Shown piece after piece: positions 1 to 9,989 of a stretch of DNA of 64,000 nt. The translations under genes and the position numbers were made by a program. The notes under the pieces were generated by a model. The model was not told where the DNA came from and ran no database searches. It saw only the letters and a list, made by a program, of their open reading frames with translations. This stretch comes from Plastoroseomonas arctica. Lineage in GTDB: Bacteria; Pseudomonadota; Alphaproteobacteria; Acetobacterales; Acetobacteraceae. The stretch's first letter is position 1; the number at the start of each line of letters is the position of its first letter. Location: contig NZ_JAAEDH010000020.1 in assembly GCF_018128965.1 (NCBI RefSeq), forward strand, positions 1 through 64,000. The letters run 5' to 3'.

Positions 1-498
1 GAGCGCGAGGGCGGCCTCGGGCGCGCCCCAGGCCGCGCAGAAGCCGGCGAGCGGCGGTGACGCGAGCGTCGCGACGGCCCGCGCGAGCTCCAGCGCCGCA
101 TTCGCGCCTGCCAGGTGCTGCCGCGGCACCAGCTGCGGCACGATCGAGAAGGCCGCCAGCACGCCGGGCACCACAGCGGAGGCCGCGAGAAAGGCGGCGA
201 GCGCCAGCCAGCCCGCATCCGGCGCGGCCATCGCGACCAGGCACAGCAGCGTGGCACCCGCCGCCGCGCCGAGCAGCACGCGGGCGCGCGGCGCCCGATC
301 GACCAGCACGCCGGCCGGCAGCGCGACCAGCAGCCAGGCCGCGCCCTGGGCCGCAACCAGCGCGCCCACGGCGCCGGGACCCGCGCCGAACGACAAGGTG
401 GCGATCAAGGGAAGGGCCGCGAGCGCGATCTGGTCGACGGCATGCAGTCCGAGTAGCGTGAGGAGAAGCGGCTTGGGCGCGGTCTGTGACATGATCAT
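1..498 (-). CDS. MFS transporter, C-terminal part cut by window edge
   Basis: The first 166 codons of a major facilitator superfamily permease run off the left edge. The N-terminus is a string of alternating hydrophobic helices, and an Asp-Arg-x-Pro-Arg-x-Arg cytoplasmic loop (about residues 66-72) follows helix 2, as expected for loop 2-3 of MFS proteins. The Gln-Leu-Val-Pro-Arg region near residue 121 resembles the EntS/enterobactin-exporter-like subgroup, but the substrate cannot be told. The ATG at 498 is chosen because GAGG lies a few bases upstream; an in-frame ATG two codons later (492) is an alternative. It is transcribed away from the pdh operon. Confidence 0.75.
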   Translation of the reverse strand, partial: MIMSQTAPKPLLLTLLGLHAVDQIALAALPLIATLSFGAGPGAVGALVAAQGAAWLLVALPAGVLVDRAPRARVLLGAAAGATLLCLVAMAAPDAGWLALAAFLAASAVVPGVLAAFSIVPQLVPRQHLAGANAALELARAVATLASPPLAGFCAAWGAPEAALAL

Positions 499-718
499 CG
501 GGGTCCTCGTTGCCACCGAATCTTCGGCCGCGATCGGTGCTGTCGGCCTTCCGCAAGTTGCCGTGACACGCACGCCCACGCAACTTAACCGAAACTCAGT
601 TAACTGTCGTATTGCATTGCAATAGAAGGGTTTTCATTCCGCCCGCATCCTTGCGGTTTGCGGTCCGAGACCTTATTCAAGGGCCAAGAGAGTTCCATCA
701 GACGGGAGGAGCGGCCGC
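499..718. promoter_or_regulatory. Divergent promoter region, MFS gene / pdh operon
   Basis: This 220-bp gap separates the leftward MFS gene from rightward pdhA and must hold the pdh promoter. It is more AT-rich than its surroundings between 580 and 640. Two symmetric elements are visible: TTAAC at 585-589 with GTTAA at 599-603, and the near-perfect palindrome ATTGCA-T-TGCAAT at 611-623. Either could be an operator; I cannot name the regulator or point to convincing -35/-10 boxes. Confidence 0.4.
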
Positions 719-1747
719 ATGGCCCAGGGCAGCGACACGGCAACCAAGCGCCGGGGCAAGGCAGCACCGCCCACCAATGCCAGCCGGGACACCCTGTTCC
801 GCGCCTACCGCGACATGCTGCTGATCCGCCGCTTCGAGGAGAAGGCGGGCCAGCTCTACGGCATGGGCCTCATCGGCGGCTTCTGCCACCTCTACATCGG
901 GCAGGAAGCGGTCGTGGTCGGCATGCAGATGGCGCTGCAGCCGGGCGACCAGGTCATCACCTCCTACCGCGACCACGGGCACATGCTCGCGACGGGGATG
1001 GAGGCGCGCGGCGTCATGGCGGAGCTTACCGGGCGCATCGGCGGCTATTCCAAGGGGAAGGGCGGCTCGATGCACATGTTCAGCCGCGAGAAGGGGTTTT
1101 TCGGCGGCCACGGCATCGTGGGTGCGCAGGTCTCGCTCGGCGCCGGCCTCGCCTTCGCCAACATGTACCGCGCCGATGGGCATGTCGCGCTGGCCTATTT
1201 CGGCGAGGGTGCGTCGAGCCAGGGCCAGGTGTTCGAGAGCATGAACCTCGCCGCCCTGCTGAAGCTGCCCTGCGTCTTCGTGATCGAGAACAACAAGTAC
1301 GGCATGGGCACCTCGGTGGAGCGCGCCTCCGCCTCGCGCGACCTGTCCAAGAACGGCTCGCCCTGGGGCATCCCCGGCGAGCAGGTGAACGGCATGGACG
1401 TGCTCGCCGTGCATGAGGCCGGCGAGCGCGCCGTCGCTCACTGCCGCGAGGGCAAGGGCCCCTATCTGCTGGAGATGCGCACCTACCGCTACCGCGGCCA
1501 CTCCATGTCTGACCCCGCAAAATACCGCACGCGCGAGGAGGTGCAGAAGATGCGCGAGCAGTCGGACTGCATCGAGACCGCGCGCAAGCTGCTGATGGAA
1601 TCGCACGGCGTCACCGAGGCCGATCTCAAGGTGATCGACGACGAGGTGAAGGACATCGTCACCGACGCCGCCGAATTCGCGCAGTCCAGCCCGGAACCGG
1701 ATGTGAGCGAACTCTGGACTGATATCCTCATCGAAGGGACCCGCTGA
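719..1747 (+). CDS. pdhA: Pyruvate dehydrogenase E1 component, alpha subunit
   Basis: ThDP-dependent E1-alpha of the pyruvate dehydrogenase complex, which with E1-beta decarboxylates pyruvate and passes the acetyl group to lipoyl-E2. At 342 residues it has the usual length. The ThDP/Mg motif runs from Gly-Glu-Gly (162-164) to Glu-Asn-Asn (190-192), and the conserved DHGH segment is at about 85-88. A clear ribosome site (GGGAGGA) precedes the ATG. It is first in the operon and is separated from pdhB by a single base, which suggests tight coupling of the two subunits of the heterotetramer. Confidence 0.97.
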   Translation: MAQGSDTATKRRGKAAPPTNASRDTLFRAYRDMLLIRRFEEKAGQLYGMGLIGGFCHLYIGQEAVVVGMQMALQPGDQVITSYRDHGHMLATGMEARGVMAELTGRIGGYSKGKGGSMHMFSREKGFFGGHGIVGAQVSLGAGLAFANMYRADGHVALAYFGEGASSQGQVFESMNLAALLKLPCVFVIENNKYGMGTSVERASASRDLSKNGSPWGIPGEQVNGMDVLAVHEAGERAVAHCREGKGPYLLEMRTYRYRGHSMSDPAKYRTREEVQKMREQSDCIETARKLLMESHGVTEADLKVIDDEVKDIVTDAAEFAQSSPEPDVSELWTDILIEGTR

Positions 1748-1748
1748 G

Positions 1749-3113
<1,365 letters not shown>

Positions 3114-3125
3114 GGGGTTCGCACC

Positions 3126-4436
3126 ATGGCCACGAACATCCTGATGCCCGCCCTCTCGCCCACCATGACTGAGGGCAACCTGGCCCGCTGGCTCAAGGCC
3201 GAGGGCGACACCGTCAAATCCGGCGACGTGATCGCCGAGATCGAGACCGACAAGGCCACGATGGAGGTCGAGGCCGTCGATGAGGGCGTGCTCGGCAAGA
3301 TCGTCGTCGCGGCGGGAACCGAAGGCGTGAAGGTCAACGCCGTGATCGCGGTGCTGGTGGAGAAGGGCGAGGCGGTGCCCGATGCCGCGCCGCCGCCCGC
3401 GCAGGCACCTGCCGCCGCGCCCGCTCAGGCGCCGGCTGCGGCTCCCGCACCGCCGGCTCCGGCTGAGAAGGTCGCGCTCAATCCGCAGCCGATCCCGCCC
3501 AAGGCGAACGGGCATGATGCCGGCGAGCGCGTCTTCGCCTCGCCTCTCGCGCGCCGCATGGCGCAGCAGGCGGGGCTCGCGCTGGATGGCATCAGCGGCT
3601 CCGGCCCCAACGGCCGGATCGTGAAGTCGGATGTCGAGGCCGCACTCGCGAAGCCCGTGCCAGCTTCGGCCTCCGCACCCGCCGCCGCGCCCGCCGCTGC
3701 ACCGGCGCCGAAGCCCGCAGCACCGCCGGCCATCACCGCGCCGCACACCGCGATCCCGAACAGCTCGATGCGCAAGGTCATCGCGCGCCGCCTCGCGGAA
3801 TCGAAGGCGACCATCCCGCATTTCTACGTGACGATGGACATGCAGATCGATGCGCTCCTGAAGCTGCGCGCCGATCTCAACGCCCGCTCGTCCAAGGACG
3901 GCCCCGGCGCCTTCAAGCTCTCGGTCAACGACCTGGTCATCAAGGCGACGGCGGCGACGCTCAAGCGCTACCCGGGCTGCAACGCGACCTGGACCGACGA
4001 GGCGACGATACAATACAGCGACGTCGACATCTCGGTCGCCGTCTCGATCCCCGACGGGCTGATCACCCCGATCATCCGCAAGGCCGACCAGAAGGGCCTC
4101 GCCGCCATCAGCGCGGAGATGAAGGACCTGGCCGCGCGGGCCAAATCCGGCAAGCTCAAGCCCGAGGAGTTCCAGGGCGGCGGCTTCTCCATCTCCAACA
4201 TGGGCATGTATGGGGTGAGCGATTTCTCCGCCATCATCAACCCGCCCCAGGCCGGCATCCTCGCGGTCTCCGCCGGCGAGCAGCGCCCGGTGGTCAAGGA
4301 CGGCGCGCTCGCGATCGCCACCGTGATGACCTGCACGCTCAGCGTGGACCACCGGGTGATCGACGGCGCGTTGGCCGCCGAGTTCATGCAGGCCCTCAAA
4401 CGCACCATCGAGGACCCGCTGAGCCTGATGCTGTGA
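3126..4436 (+). CDS. pdhC: Dihydrolipoamide acetyltransferase (E2) of pyruvate dehydrogenase
   Basis: E2 core of the complex, moving acetyl from the lipoyl arm to CoA. Domain order is: lipoyl domain (1-78, Lys43 as the lipoylation site), Ala/Pro linker, peripheral-subunit-binding domain around 136-172 ([10 protein letters not shown] ... [10 protein letters not shown]), a second Ala/Pro linker, then the catalytic acyltransferase domain with the HRVxDG active site at His409/Asp413. The length of 436 residues is normal for an E2 with a single lipoyl domain. It is third in the operon after pdhA and pdhB. Confidence 0.97.
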   Translation: MATNILMPALSPTMTEGNLARWLKAEGDTVKSGDVIAEIETDKATMEVEAVDEGVLGKIVVAAGTEGVKVNAVIAVLVEKGEAVPDAAPPPAQAPAAAPAQAPAAAPAPPAPAEKVALNPQPIPPKANGHDAGERVFASPLARRMAQQAGLALDGISGSGPNGRIVKSDVEAALAKPVPASASAPAAAPAAAPAPKPAAPPAITAPHTAIPNSSMRKVIARRLAESKATIPHFYVTMDMQIDALLKLRADLNARSSKDGPGAFKLSVNDLVIKATAATLKRYPGCNATWTDEATIQYSDVDISVAVSIPDGLITPIIRKADQKGLAAISAEMKDLAARAKSGKLKPEEFQGGGFSISNMGMYGVSDFSAIINPPQAGILAVSAGEQRPVVKDGALAIATVMTCTLSVDHRVIDGALAAEFMQALKRTIEDPLSLML

Positions 4437-4686
4437 GCGGGTTCGGAGGGACGGTCATCCCTCCCGCCGCGCCCCTGGACATCGTCGGCGGCCCTGCGCA
4501 TGCTAGGAAATTAATCCGTTCTTTTAACCGTACATCCGTGTCAGACCGCCTTTCCGCCCCAGGTGGGGAATATGTCCGAAAGCTGCATCGCGATGCGCTA
4601 GGGAAGTCTGAAAGTAAGGCGATCTCACTTCCTCTATTTCAAATTCAGAGGGTTACGCGGTCACCTTTGGCGTGGGCACCCTCGCC
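4437..4686 (+). other. Intergenic region after pdhC with a stem-loop
   Basis: The 250-bp gap begins with a perfect 7-bp stem (GGAGGGA 4445-4451 with TCCCTCC 4458-4464, loop CGGTCA). No T-run follows, so it is a weak terminator candidate or an mRNA-stabilising hairpin. Downstream, about 4500-4640 is AT-richer than the coding sequence and probably holds the promoter of the GNAT-lpdA-lipA-ratA group. I found no convincing gene in it. Confidence 0.3.
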
Positions 4687-5169
4687 GTGACCTCCTTCAC
4701 CCTTCGCGACGCGACGCCGGCCGACGTGCCGACCGTCGTCCGCCTGGTCCGCGCCCTCGCCGAGTACGAGAACCTCCTCCACGAAGCCCAGGGCACCGAA
4801 GCCGAGTTCCACCGCGCGCTCTTCGGCGAAACGCCCCGCGCCGGCGCGATGATCGCCGAGGTCGCCGGCATCCCGGTCGCGCTCTGCGTCTGGAACCGCA
4901 CCTTCTCCACCTTCACCGCCCGCCACGGGATCTGGGTGGAGGATGTCTTCGTCGAACCCGCCCATCGCGGCCAGGGCATCGCGCGCGCCATGTTCAGGGC
5001 GCTCGCACGCCGCGTGCTCGACGAGGGCGGCGCCCGCCTCGAATGGAACGTGCTCGACTGGAATGCGCCCGCCATCGCCGCCTATCGCGCCATGGGCGCG
5101 CGCCCGCTCGATCCCTGGACCATGCAGCGCGTCGATGGCGCTGCGCTGAAAACCCTCGCCGGAGACTGA
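4687..5169 (+). CDS. GNAT-family N-acetyltransferase
   Basis: Predicted acetyl-CoA-dependent N-acetyltransferase of about 160 residues. The N-terminus (TSFTLRDATPAD) is the standard first strand of the fold. The acetyl-CoA pyrophosphate loop is the R/Q-x-x-G-x-G/A segment HRGQGIARAMF near residue 98, and the WNVLDWN...A-x-x-x-Y-x-x-x-G-A segment forms motif B. It resembles the diamine/spermidine-type acetyltransferases. The GTG at 4687 is chosen; another GTG five codons upstream (4672) is in frame. It ends 3 bases before lpdA, so it is probably co-transcribed with it although functionally unrelated. Confidence 0.85.
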   Translation: MTSFTLRDATPADVPTVVRLVRALAEYENLLHEAQGTEAEFHRALFGETPRAGAMIAEVAGIPVALCVWNRTFSTFTARHGIWVEDVFVEPAHRGQGIARAMFRALARRVLDEGGARLEWNVLDWNAPAIAAYRAMGARPLDPWTMQRVDGAALKTLAGD

Positions 5170-5172
5170 CCC

Positions 5173-6570
5173 ATGGCCGAGCAAACCTTCGACCTCATCG
5201 TGGTGGGCGGCGGCCCCGGCGGCTATGTCGCGGCCATCCGCGCCGCGCAGCTCAAGATGAGCGTGGCGCTGGTCGAGCGCGCGGAACTGGGTGGCATCTG
5301 CCTCAACTGGGGCTGCATCCCGACCAAGGCGCTGCTGCGTGCGAGCGAGATTAACCACACGCTGCACACGCTCGACGCCTATGGCTTCGCGGCGGACAAT
5401 ATCCGCTTCGATTTCGCGAAGGTGGTGAAGCGCTCGCGTGCGGTCGCGGGGCAGCTTTCGGGCGGGGTGAAGCACCTGTTGAAGAAGAACAAGATCACCG
5501 TCTTCGACGGCCATGCGAAGCTCGCCGGCGCCGGCAAGCTCACCGTGACCAAGGACGGCAAGCCGGTCGCGGACTTGGCCGCGAAGCACATCATCCTGGC
5601 CACCGGCGCCCGCGCGCGGGTGATCCCGGGGATCGAGCCGGACGGCAAGCTGATCTGGTCCTACCGCGAGGCGATGGTGCCGACCGCCATGCCGAAGAGC
5701 CTGATCGTCATCGGGTCAGGGGCGATCGGCGCGGAATTCGCCAGCTTCTACCGCAACATGGGCGCCGAGGTGACGCTGGTCGAGGTGATGGACCGCATCC
5801 TGCCGGTCGAGGATGCGGAGATCTCCGCCTTCGTGCAGAAGGCCTTCGAGAAGCAGGGCATGAAGATCCTCGTCAACGCCAAGGTGCAGGGTGTGCGCAA
5901 GGAGGGGGACGCGCTGACCGCCATCATCGAGACCGCGAAGGGTGTCACCGAGATCAAGGCGGACCGGCTGATCTCCGCCGTCGGCATCGTGGGCAATGTC
6001 GAAGATCTTGGCCTCGAGGGCACCAAGGTCGAGGTCGAGCGCACCCATGTGAAGATCGATGCAATGGGCCGCACCGGGGAGCCGGGGGTCTACGCCATCG
6101 GCGACCTCACCGGTGCGCCCTGGCTGGCGCACAAGGCGAGCCATGAGGGGGTGATGACGGTCGAGGCGATCGCCGGTCTGCACCCGCATGCGATGGACGC
6201 GCTGAACATCCCAGGGTGCACCTATTGCCGGCCGCAGGTGGCCTCGGTGGGCCTCACCGAAGCGGCCGCCAAGACCGCGGGCCATGAGGTGCGTGTGGGC
6301 CGCTTCCCCTTCATCGGCAACGGCAAGGCGATCGCCATGGGCGAGCCCGAGGGCTTCGTGAAGACGGTGTTCGACGCCAAGACCGGCGAGCTGCTGGGCG
6401 CGCACATGGTCGGGCCGGAGGTCACCGAGATGATCCAGGGCTACGCCATCGCCCGCACGCTGGAGACCACCGAGGCCGATCTGATGCACACGGTCTTCCC
6501 CCACCCCACGGTCTCGGAAGCCATGCACGAAAGCGTGCTTGATGCTTACGGGCGGGTGATCCACATCTAG
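5173..6570 (+). CDS. lpdA: Dihydrolipoyl dehydrogenase (E3)
   Basis: FAD-dependent disulfide oxidoreductase that reoxidises the dihydrolipoyl arm of the complex with NAD+. Visible elements are the FAD-binding GGGPGGY at 12-18, the redox disulfide Cys43/Cys48 in GICLNWGCIPTKA, a second Gly-rich NAD fold (IGSGAIGAEFAS, about 180), the GDLTG FAD motif around 313, and the catalytic His-Glu pair in HPTVSE (His444, Glu449). The length of 465 residues is normal. Its place near pdhABC and directly before lipA supports a role in pyruvate dehydrogenase. Confidence 0.97.
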   Translation: MAEQTFDLIVVGGGPGGYVAAIRAAQLKMSVALVERAELGGICLNWGCIPTKALLRASEINHTLHTLDAYGFAADNIRFDFAKVVKRSRAVAGQLSGGVKHLLKKNKITVFDGHAKLAGAGKLTVTKDGKPVADLAAKHIILATGARARVIPGIEPDGKLIWSYREAMVPTAMPKSLIVIGSGAIGAEFASFYRNMGAEVTLVEVMDRILPVEDAEISAFVQKAFEKQGMKILVNAKVQGVRKEGDALTAIIETAKGVTEIKADRLISAVGIVGNVEDLGLEGTKVEVERTHVKIDAMGRTGEPGVYAIGDLTGAPWLAHKASHEGVMTVEAIAGLHPHAMDALNIPGCTYCRPQVASVGLTEAAAKTAGHEVRVGRFPFIGNGKAIAMGEPEGFVKTVFDAKTGELLGAHMVGPEVTEMIQGYAIARTLETTEADLMHTVFPHPTVSEAMHESVLDAYGRVIHI

Positions 6571-6573
6571 CCC

Positions 6574-7560
6574 ATGCGCGTAGAAATCGACCACAGGACC
6601 AGACCCGCTGCGGAGCCGCAAACCGTCAGGACCGGCGCCGAGCGGCACCCCGAAAAGGCCAACCGCCCGGACAACCCCATCCAGCGCAAGCCGGACTGGA
6701 TCCGGGTGAAGGCGCCGACTCACCCGATCTACAAGGAAACCCGCGACCTGATGCGGGAGAACCGCCTGGTCACGGTGTGCGAGGAGGCCGCCTGCCCGAA
6801 CATCGGCGAGTGCTGGTCGCAGCGCCACGCCACCATGATGATCATGGGCGACACCTGCACCCGTGCCTGCGCCTTCTGCAACGTCGCCACCGGCATCCCC
6901 CGCGCGCTCGACGCCGACGAGCCCCGCCGCGTCGCCGATGCGGTCGCCAAGCTCGGCCTGCGCCATGTGGTGATCACCTCGGTGGACCGCGACGACCTGG
7001 CCGATGGCGGGGCGCGCCACTTCGCGCAGACCATCCTGGCCATTCGCGCCGCCACGCCCACCACGACCATCGAGGTCCTGACCCCCGATTTCCTGCGCAA
7101 GGACGGGGCGATGGAGGTGGTGGTCGATGCCCGCCCTGACGTGTTCAATCACAATCTGGAAACCGTGCCTGCGCTATACCCCTCCATCCGCCCGGGTGCG
7201 CGCTACTACCACTCGCTTCGGCTGCTTGACCGCGTGAAGCAGCGCGACCACACGGTCTTCACCAAATCCGGCATCATGGTGGGCCTGGGCGAGACGCGGA
7301 TCGAGGTTCTGCAAGTCATGGATGATCTGCGCAGCGCAGATGTGGATTTCCTCACCATCGGGCAGTACCTGCAGCCCTCGGTGAAGCATGCCGCGGTGGA
7401 CCGCTTTGTGCCGCCCGACGAGTTCGACAGCTATGCCATTACCGCCCGTGGCAAGGGGTTCCTGCTGGTTTCGGCGACCCCACTGACGCGAAGCAGCTAC
7501 CACGCGGATCGCGATTTCGCAGCACTCGCGGAAGCCCGCCGGTCGGGGGCGCGCGCCTGA
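6574..7560 (+). CDS. lipA: Lipoyl synthase
   Basis: Radical SAM enzyme that inserts two sulfurs into octanoyl groups on E2 and other lipoyl domains. Both [4Fe-4S] sites are present: the auxiliary cluster CX4CX5C (Cys69, 74, 80) and the radical SAM CX3CX2C (Cys95, 99, 102). The C-terminal R-S-S-Y-H motif that supplies the serine ligand of the auxiliary cluster is also present. It starts 3 bases after the lpdA stop and ends next to ratA, so cofactor maturation is genetically linked to its main client complex. Confidence 0.97.
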   Translation: MRVEIDHRTRPAAEPQTVRTGAERHPEKANRPDNPIQRKPDWIRVKAPTHPIYKETRDLMRENRLVTVCEEAACPNIGECWSQRHATMMIMGDTCTRACAFCNVATGIPRALDADEPRRVADAVAKLGLRHVVITSVDRDDLADGGARHFAQTILAIRAATPTTTIEVLTPDFLRKDGAMEVVVDARPDVFNHNLETVPALYPSIRPGARYYHSLRLLDRVKQRDHTVFTKSGIMVGLGETRIEVLQVMDDLRSADVDFLTIGQYLQPSVKHAAVDRFVPPDEFDSYAITARGKGFLLVSATPLTRSSYHADRDFAALAEARRSGARA

Positions 7561-7561
7561 C

Positions 7562-8035
7562 ATGCCGACACATGCCGAAAAGCGCATCCTCCGCGCCACG
7601 CCGGAGCAGGTGTTCGACGTGGTCGCCGATGTGCGCCGCTACCCGGAATTCCTGCCCTGGTGCGTGGGCGCGCGCGTCATCACGCGCACCGACACGGTGC
7701 TGACCGCGGACCTTACCATTGGGTTCAAGGTGTTCCGAGAGACCTTCCGCAGCGAGGTGACGCTGGACCGGCCCGGCCATGTGCAGGTGCGCTACCTGAA
7801 CGGGCCCTTTCGCTATCTGAACAACCAGTGGCGCATCAGCCCGCACGCGCAGGGCTGCGAAGTGGATTTCTTCGTCGACTTCGAGTTCCGCTCGCGCCTG
7901 CTGCAGGCGGTGATCGGGACCGTCTTCAACGAGGCAGTCCGCCTGATGGTGCGCGCTTTCGAGCGGCGGATCATGGCGCTGCACGGCCGGGCTCTGGTTC
8001 CGAATGCGCCGCCGGAGCCGCTGCCGCAGGGCTAG
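7562..8035 (+). CDS. ratA: RatA/Coq10-type START-domain protein
   Basis: A 157-residue polyketide-cyclase/START-like protein matching the RatA/COQ10 family: the N-terminus reads as A-T-P-E-Q-V-F-D-V-V-A-D-V, followed by the Y-P-E-F-L-P-W-C signature typical of the group. Family members bind ubiquinone (Coq10) or were described as the ribosome-association toxin RatA. In alphaproteobacteria it very often follows lipA, as here, and the quinone-chaperone role is then the more likely one. Its stop overlaps the stop of the convergent DUF72 gene by 4 bases. Confidence 0.85.
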   Translation: MPTHAEKRILRATPEQVFDVVADVRRYPEFLPWCVGARVITRTDTVLTADLTIGFKVFRETFRSEVTLDRPGHVQVRYLNGPFRYLNNQWRISPHAQGCEVDFFVDFEFRSRLLQAVIGTVFNEAVRLMVRAFERRIMALHGRALVPNAPPEPLPQG

Positions 8036-8832
8036 CCCATCAGCTCGATCAGCGCCATTGCGGCTGCGGGGTTGCTCACCTTGTGGCCGCTGATGACGTA
8101 GACATAGATGTCCCGTCCCGCAGCCTTCGCCGCCGGTTTGCCAACGCGCTCCAGGCCCTTCGGCAGCTCGCCCTTCGCCCAGCTGCGTGCCCGCTCCGCC
8201 CAGAGTTTCAGGGTCGCCGCGGGATACCCGGTCGGCTCGCCCTCCTTCGTGCCCAGCAGCCGGGCATAGACGAACGGTGCGGTCAGGTCCGCGATCAGCG
8301 GGTATTCACCATCGAAGTCGGCGACGATCGCGACGCCATGCTCGCGCGCGAGCTCGATGAATTCCGGCGCGCGGAAACTCTCGTGCCGCACCTCGACGAC
8401 GTGGCGCAACGCCTGTCCGTTGCGGCTCGACGGCAGCAGCTTGAGGAAGGCCCCGAAATCATCGGGGTCGAAGCGCTTGGTCGGCATGAACTGCCAGTTG
8501 ATAGGACCGAGCTTCTCCTTCAGCTCCATCACGCCGCCGCCCAGGAACCGCTCGATGGTGTCGCCGGCCTCGGCGAGAACCTTGCGGTTGGTCGCATAGC
8601 GCGGCGCCTTGACGGAGAACACGAAGTCTTTCGGCGTCTCCTCGCGCCACTTGGCAAAGGTCTCGGGTTTTTGGGAACCGTAGTAGGTGCCGTTGATCTC
8701 GATCGAGCTTAGCTTTCGGCTCGCATAGGCGAGCTCGTCCTTATGCGGGTGCTTGTCGGGGTAGAACGCCCCGCGCCAGGGCTCGTAGGTCCAGCCCCCC
8801 ACGCCGATGCGGATGTTTCCGGGTTTTGCCAT
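8032..8832 (-). CDS. DUF72 family protein
   Basis: A 266-residue protein of the DUF72 (YecE-like) TIM-barrel family. The hallmarks are the opening I-R-I-G-V-G-G-W-T-Y with W-R-G-x-F-Y-P, the L-x-S-I-E-I-N-G-T-Y-Y-G segment, the K-A-P-R-Y-A-T-N-R-K block, and the VEVRHESF and YVYVISGHKV strands. The biochemical function of the family is not established. Length is normal. It is convergent with ratA and divergent from the threonine aldolase gene. Confidence 0.9.
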   Translation of the reverse strand: MAKPGNIRIGVGGWTYEPWRGAFYPDKHPHKDELAYASRKLSSIEINGTYYGSQKPETFAKWREETPKDFVFSVKAPRYATNRKVLAEAGDTIERFLGGGVMELKEKLGPINWQFMPTKRFDPDDFGAFLKLLPSSRNGQALRHVVEVRHESFRAPEFIELAREHGVAIVADFDGEYPLIADLTAPFVYARLLGTKEGEPTGYPAATLKLWAERARSWAKGELPKGLERVGKPAAKAAGRDIYVYVISGHKVSNPAAAMALIELMG

Positions 8833-8913
8833 GATGGCTCCTGAAATCAGCCAGGCCGGCGAAAGTTGCCCGGCCGTTTACCGTCTGCCGGATTGCAGGC
8901 TAGCCTGCGCGTC

Positions 8914-9984
8914 ATGGTCCATGCCCCCTCCCGGCCACCCGCCGGCGCCCCGCCCGTCCGCATCAACCTGTATTCGGACACCCAGACCCTCCCGACGCCG
9001 GCCATGAAGGACGCCATGATGCGCGCCGAGCTGGGCGACGAGCAGCATGGCGACGACCCCACTGTGCACGCGCTCACCGACCGGATGGCAGCACTCCTGG
9101 GCAAGGAGGCGGCGATGTTCCTGCCCTCCGGCACGATGTGCAACGTGATCGCCATCCTCACCCATTGCCGCAAGGGCGACGAGGTCCTGGCGCATGAAAC
9201 GGCCCACATCCTGTCCAGCGAGGGCGGCACCCACGCTGCGTTGACGGGTGCGCAGATCTACCCGCTGAAGGGTGCGCGCGGCCTGTTCACGCCGGAAACG
9301 CTGCGCGCCGCCATTCGCCCGCGCACCCGCTACGCGCCCCCCCAGCGCCTGCTGGAGGTCGAGCAGACCGCCAATATCGGCGGCGGTATCGTCTGGCCGC
9401 TGGAACAGCTCAACGCTGTCGCCGACATCGCCCATGGCCAGGGCTGGGCGACGCATATGGACGGCGCGCGGCTGATGAATGCCTGCGTCGCGGCCGGCAT
9501 TCCGGCTTCGGAAATGGTCGCGCAATACGACAGCGTCTGGCTCGATTTCACCAAGGGCCTGGGCGCGCCGCTCGGCGCGGTGCTCGCCGGGTCCAGCGAG
9601 TTCATCGGCGAGGCCTGGCGTTGGAAGCAGCGCCTAGGCGGCTCCATGCGCCAGGCCGGCATCGTCGCCGCCGCCTGCCTCTATTCGCTGGACAACAACA
9701 TCGACCGTCTCGCGGACGACCACGCGAATGCGAAGGCGCTCGCCCGCGGCCTTGCGCAGATCGAAGGCTTCAAGGTCGAGGCACCCGAGACCAACCTGGT
9801 GTTCTTCGACACCACCGGCGCCGGCTTCACCGCCGAGCAGCTCTCCGCCGCGCTGCGCATGGAGGGCATCATGATCTCCGGCCTCGGCGGGCGGCTGCGC
9901 GCGTGCACTCATCTCAACGTGACGGCACCGATGATCGAGGACGCGCTCACCGCCATCCGCGGCATCGTCGCGCGCGGGCATTGA
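8914..9984 (+). CDS. ltaE: Low-specificity L-threonine aldolase-type PLP enzyme
   Basis: PLP enzyme of the beta-eliminating lyase/threonine aldolase family, which cleaves L-threonine or allo-threonine to glycine and acetaldehyde. The N-terminal L-Y-S-D-T-Q-T-L-P-T block, the G-D-D-P-T-V active-site loop and the Schiff-base lysine in D-F-T-K-G-L-G-A-P-L-G (Lys214 from this start) are all present. About 356 residues, normal size. The ATG at 8914 is preferred over a GTG at 8866 because the family N-terminus begins close to it; the ribosome site is weak. A ThDP enzyme gene follows directly. Confidence 0.85.
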   Translation: MVHAPSRPPAGAPPVRINLYSDTQTLPTPAMKDAMMRAELGDEQHGDDPTVHALTDRMAALLGKEAAMFLPSGTMCNVIAILTHCRKGDEVLAHETAHILSSEGGTHAALTGAQIYPLKGARGLFTPETLRAAIRPRTRYAPPQRLLEVEQTANIGGGIVWPLEQLNAVADIAHGQGWATHMDGARLMNACVAAGIPASEMVAQYDSVWLDFTKGLGAPLGAVLAGSSEFIGEAWRWKQRLGGSMRQAGIVAAACLYSLDNNIDRLADDHANAKALARGLAQIEGFKVEAPETNLVFFDTTGAGFTAEQLSAALRMEGIMISGLGGRLRACTHLNVTAPMIEDALTAIRGIVARGH

Positions 9985-9989
9985 GGCGC

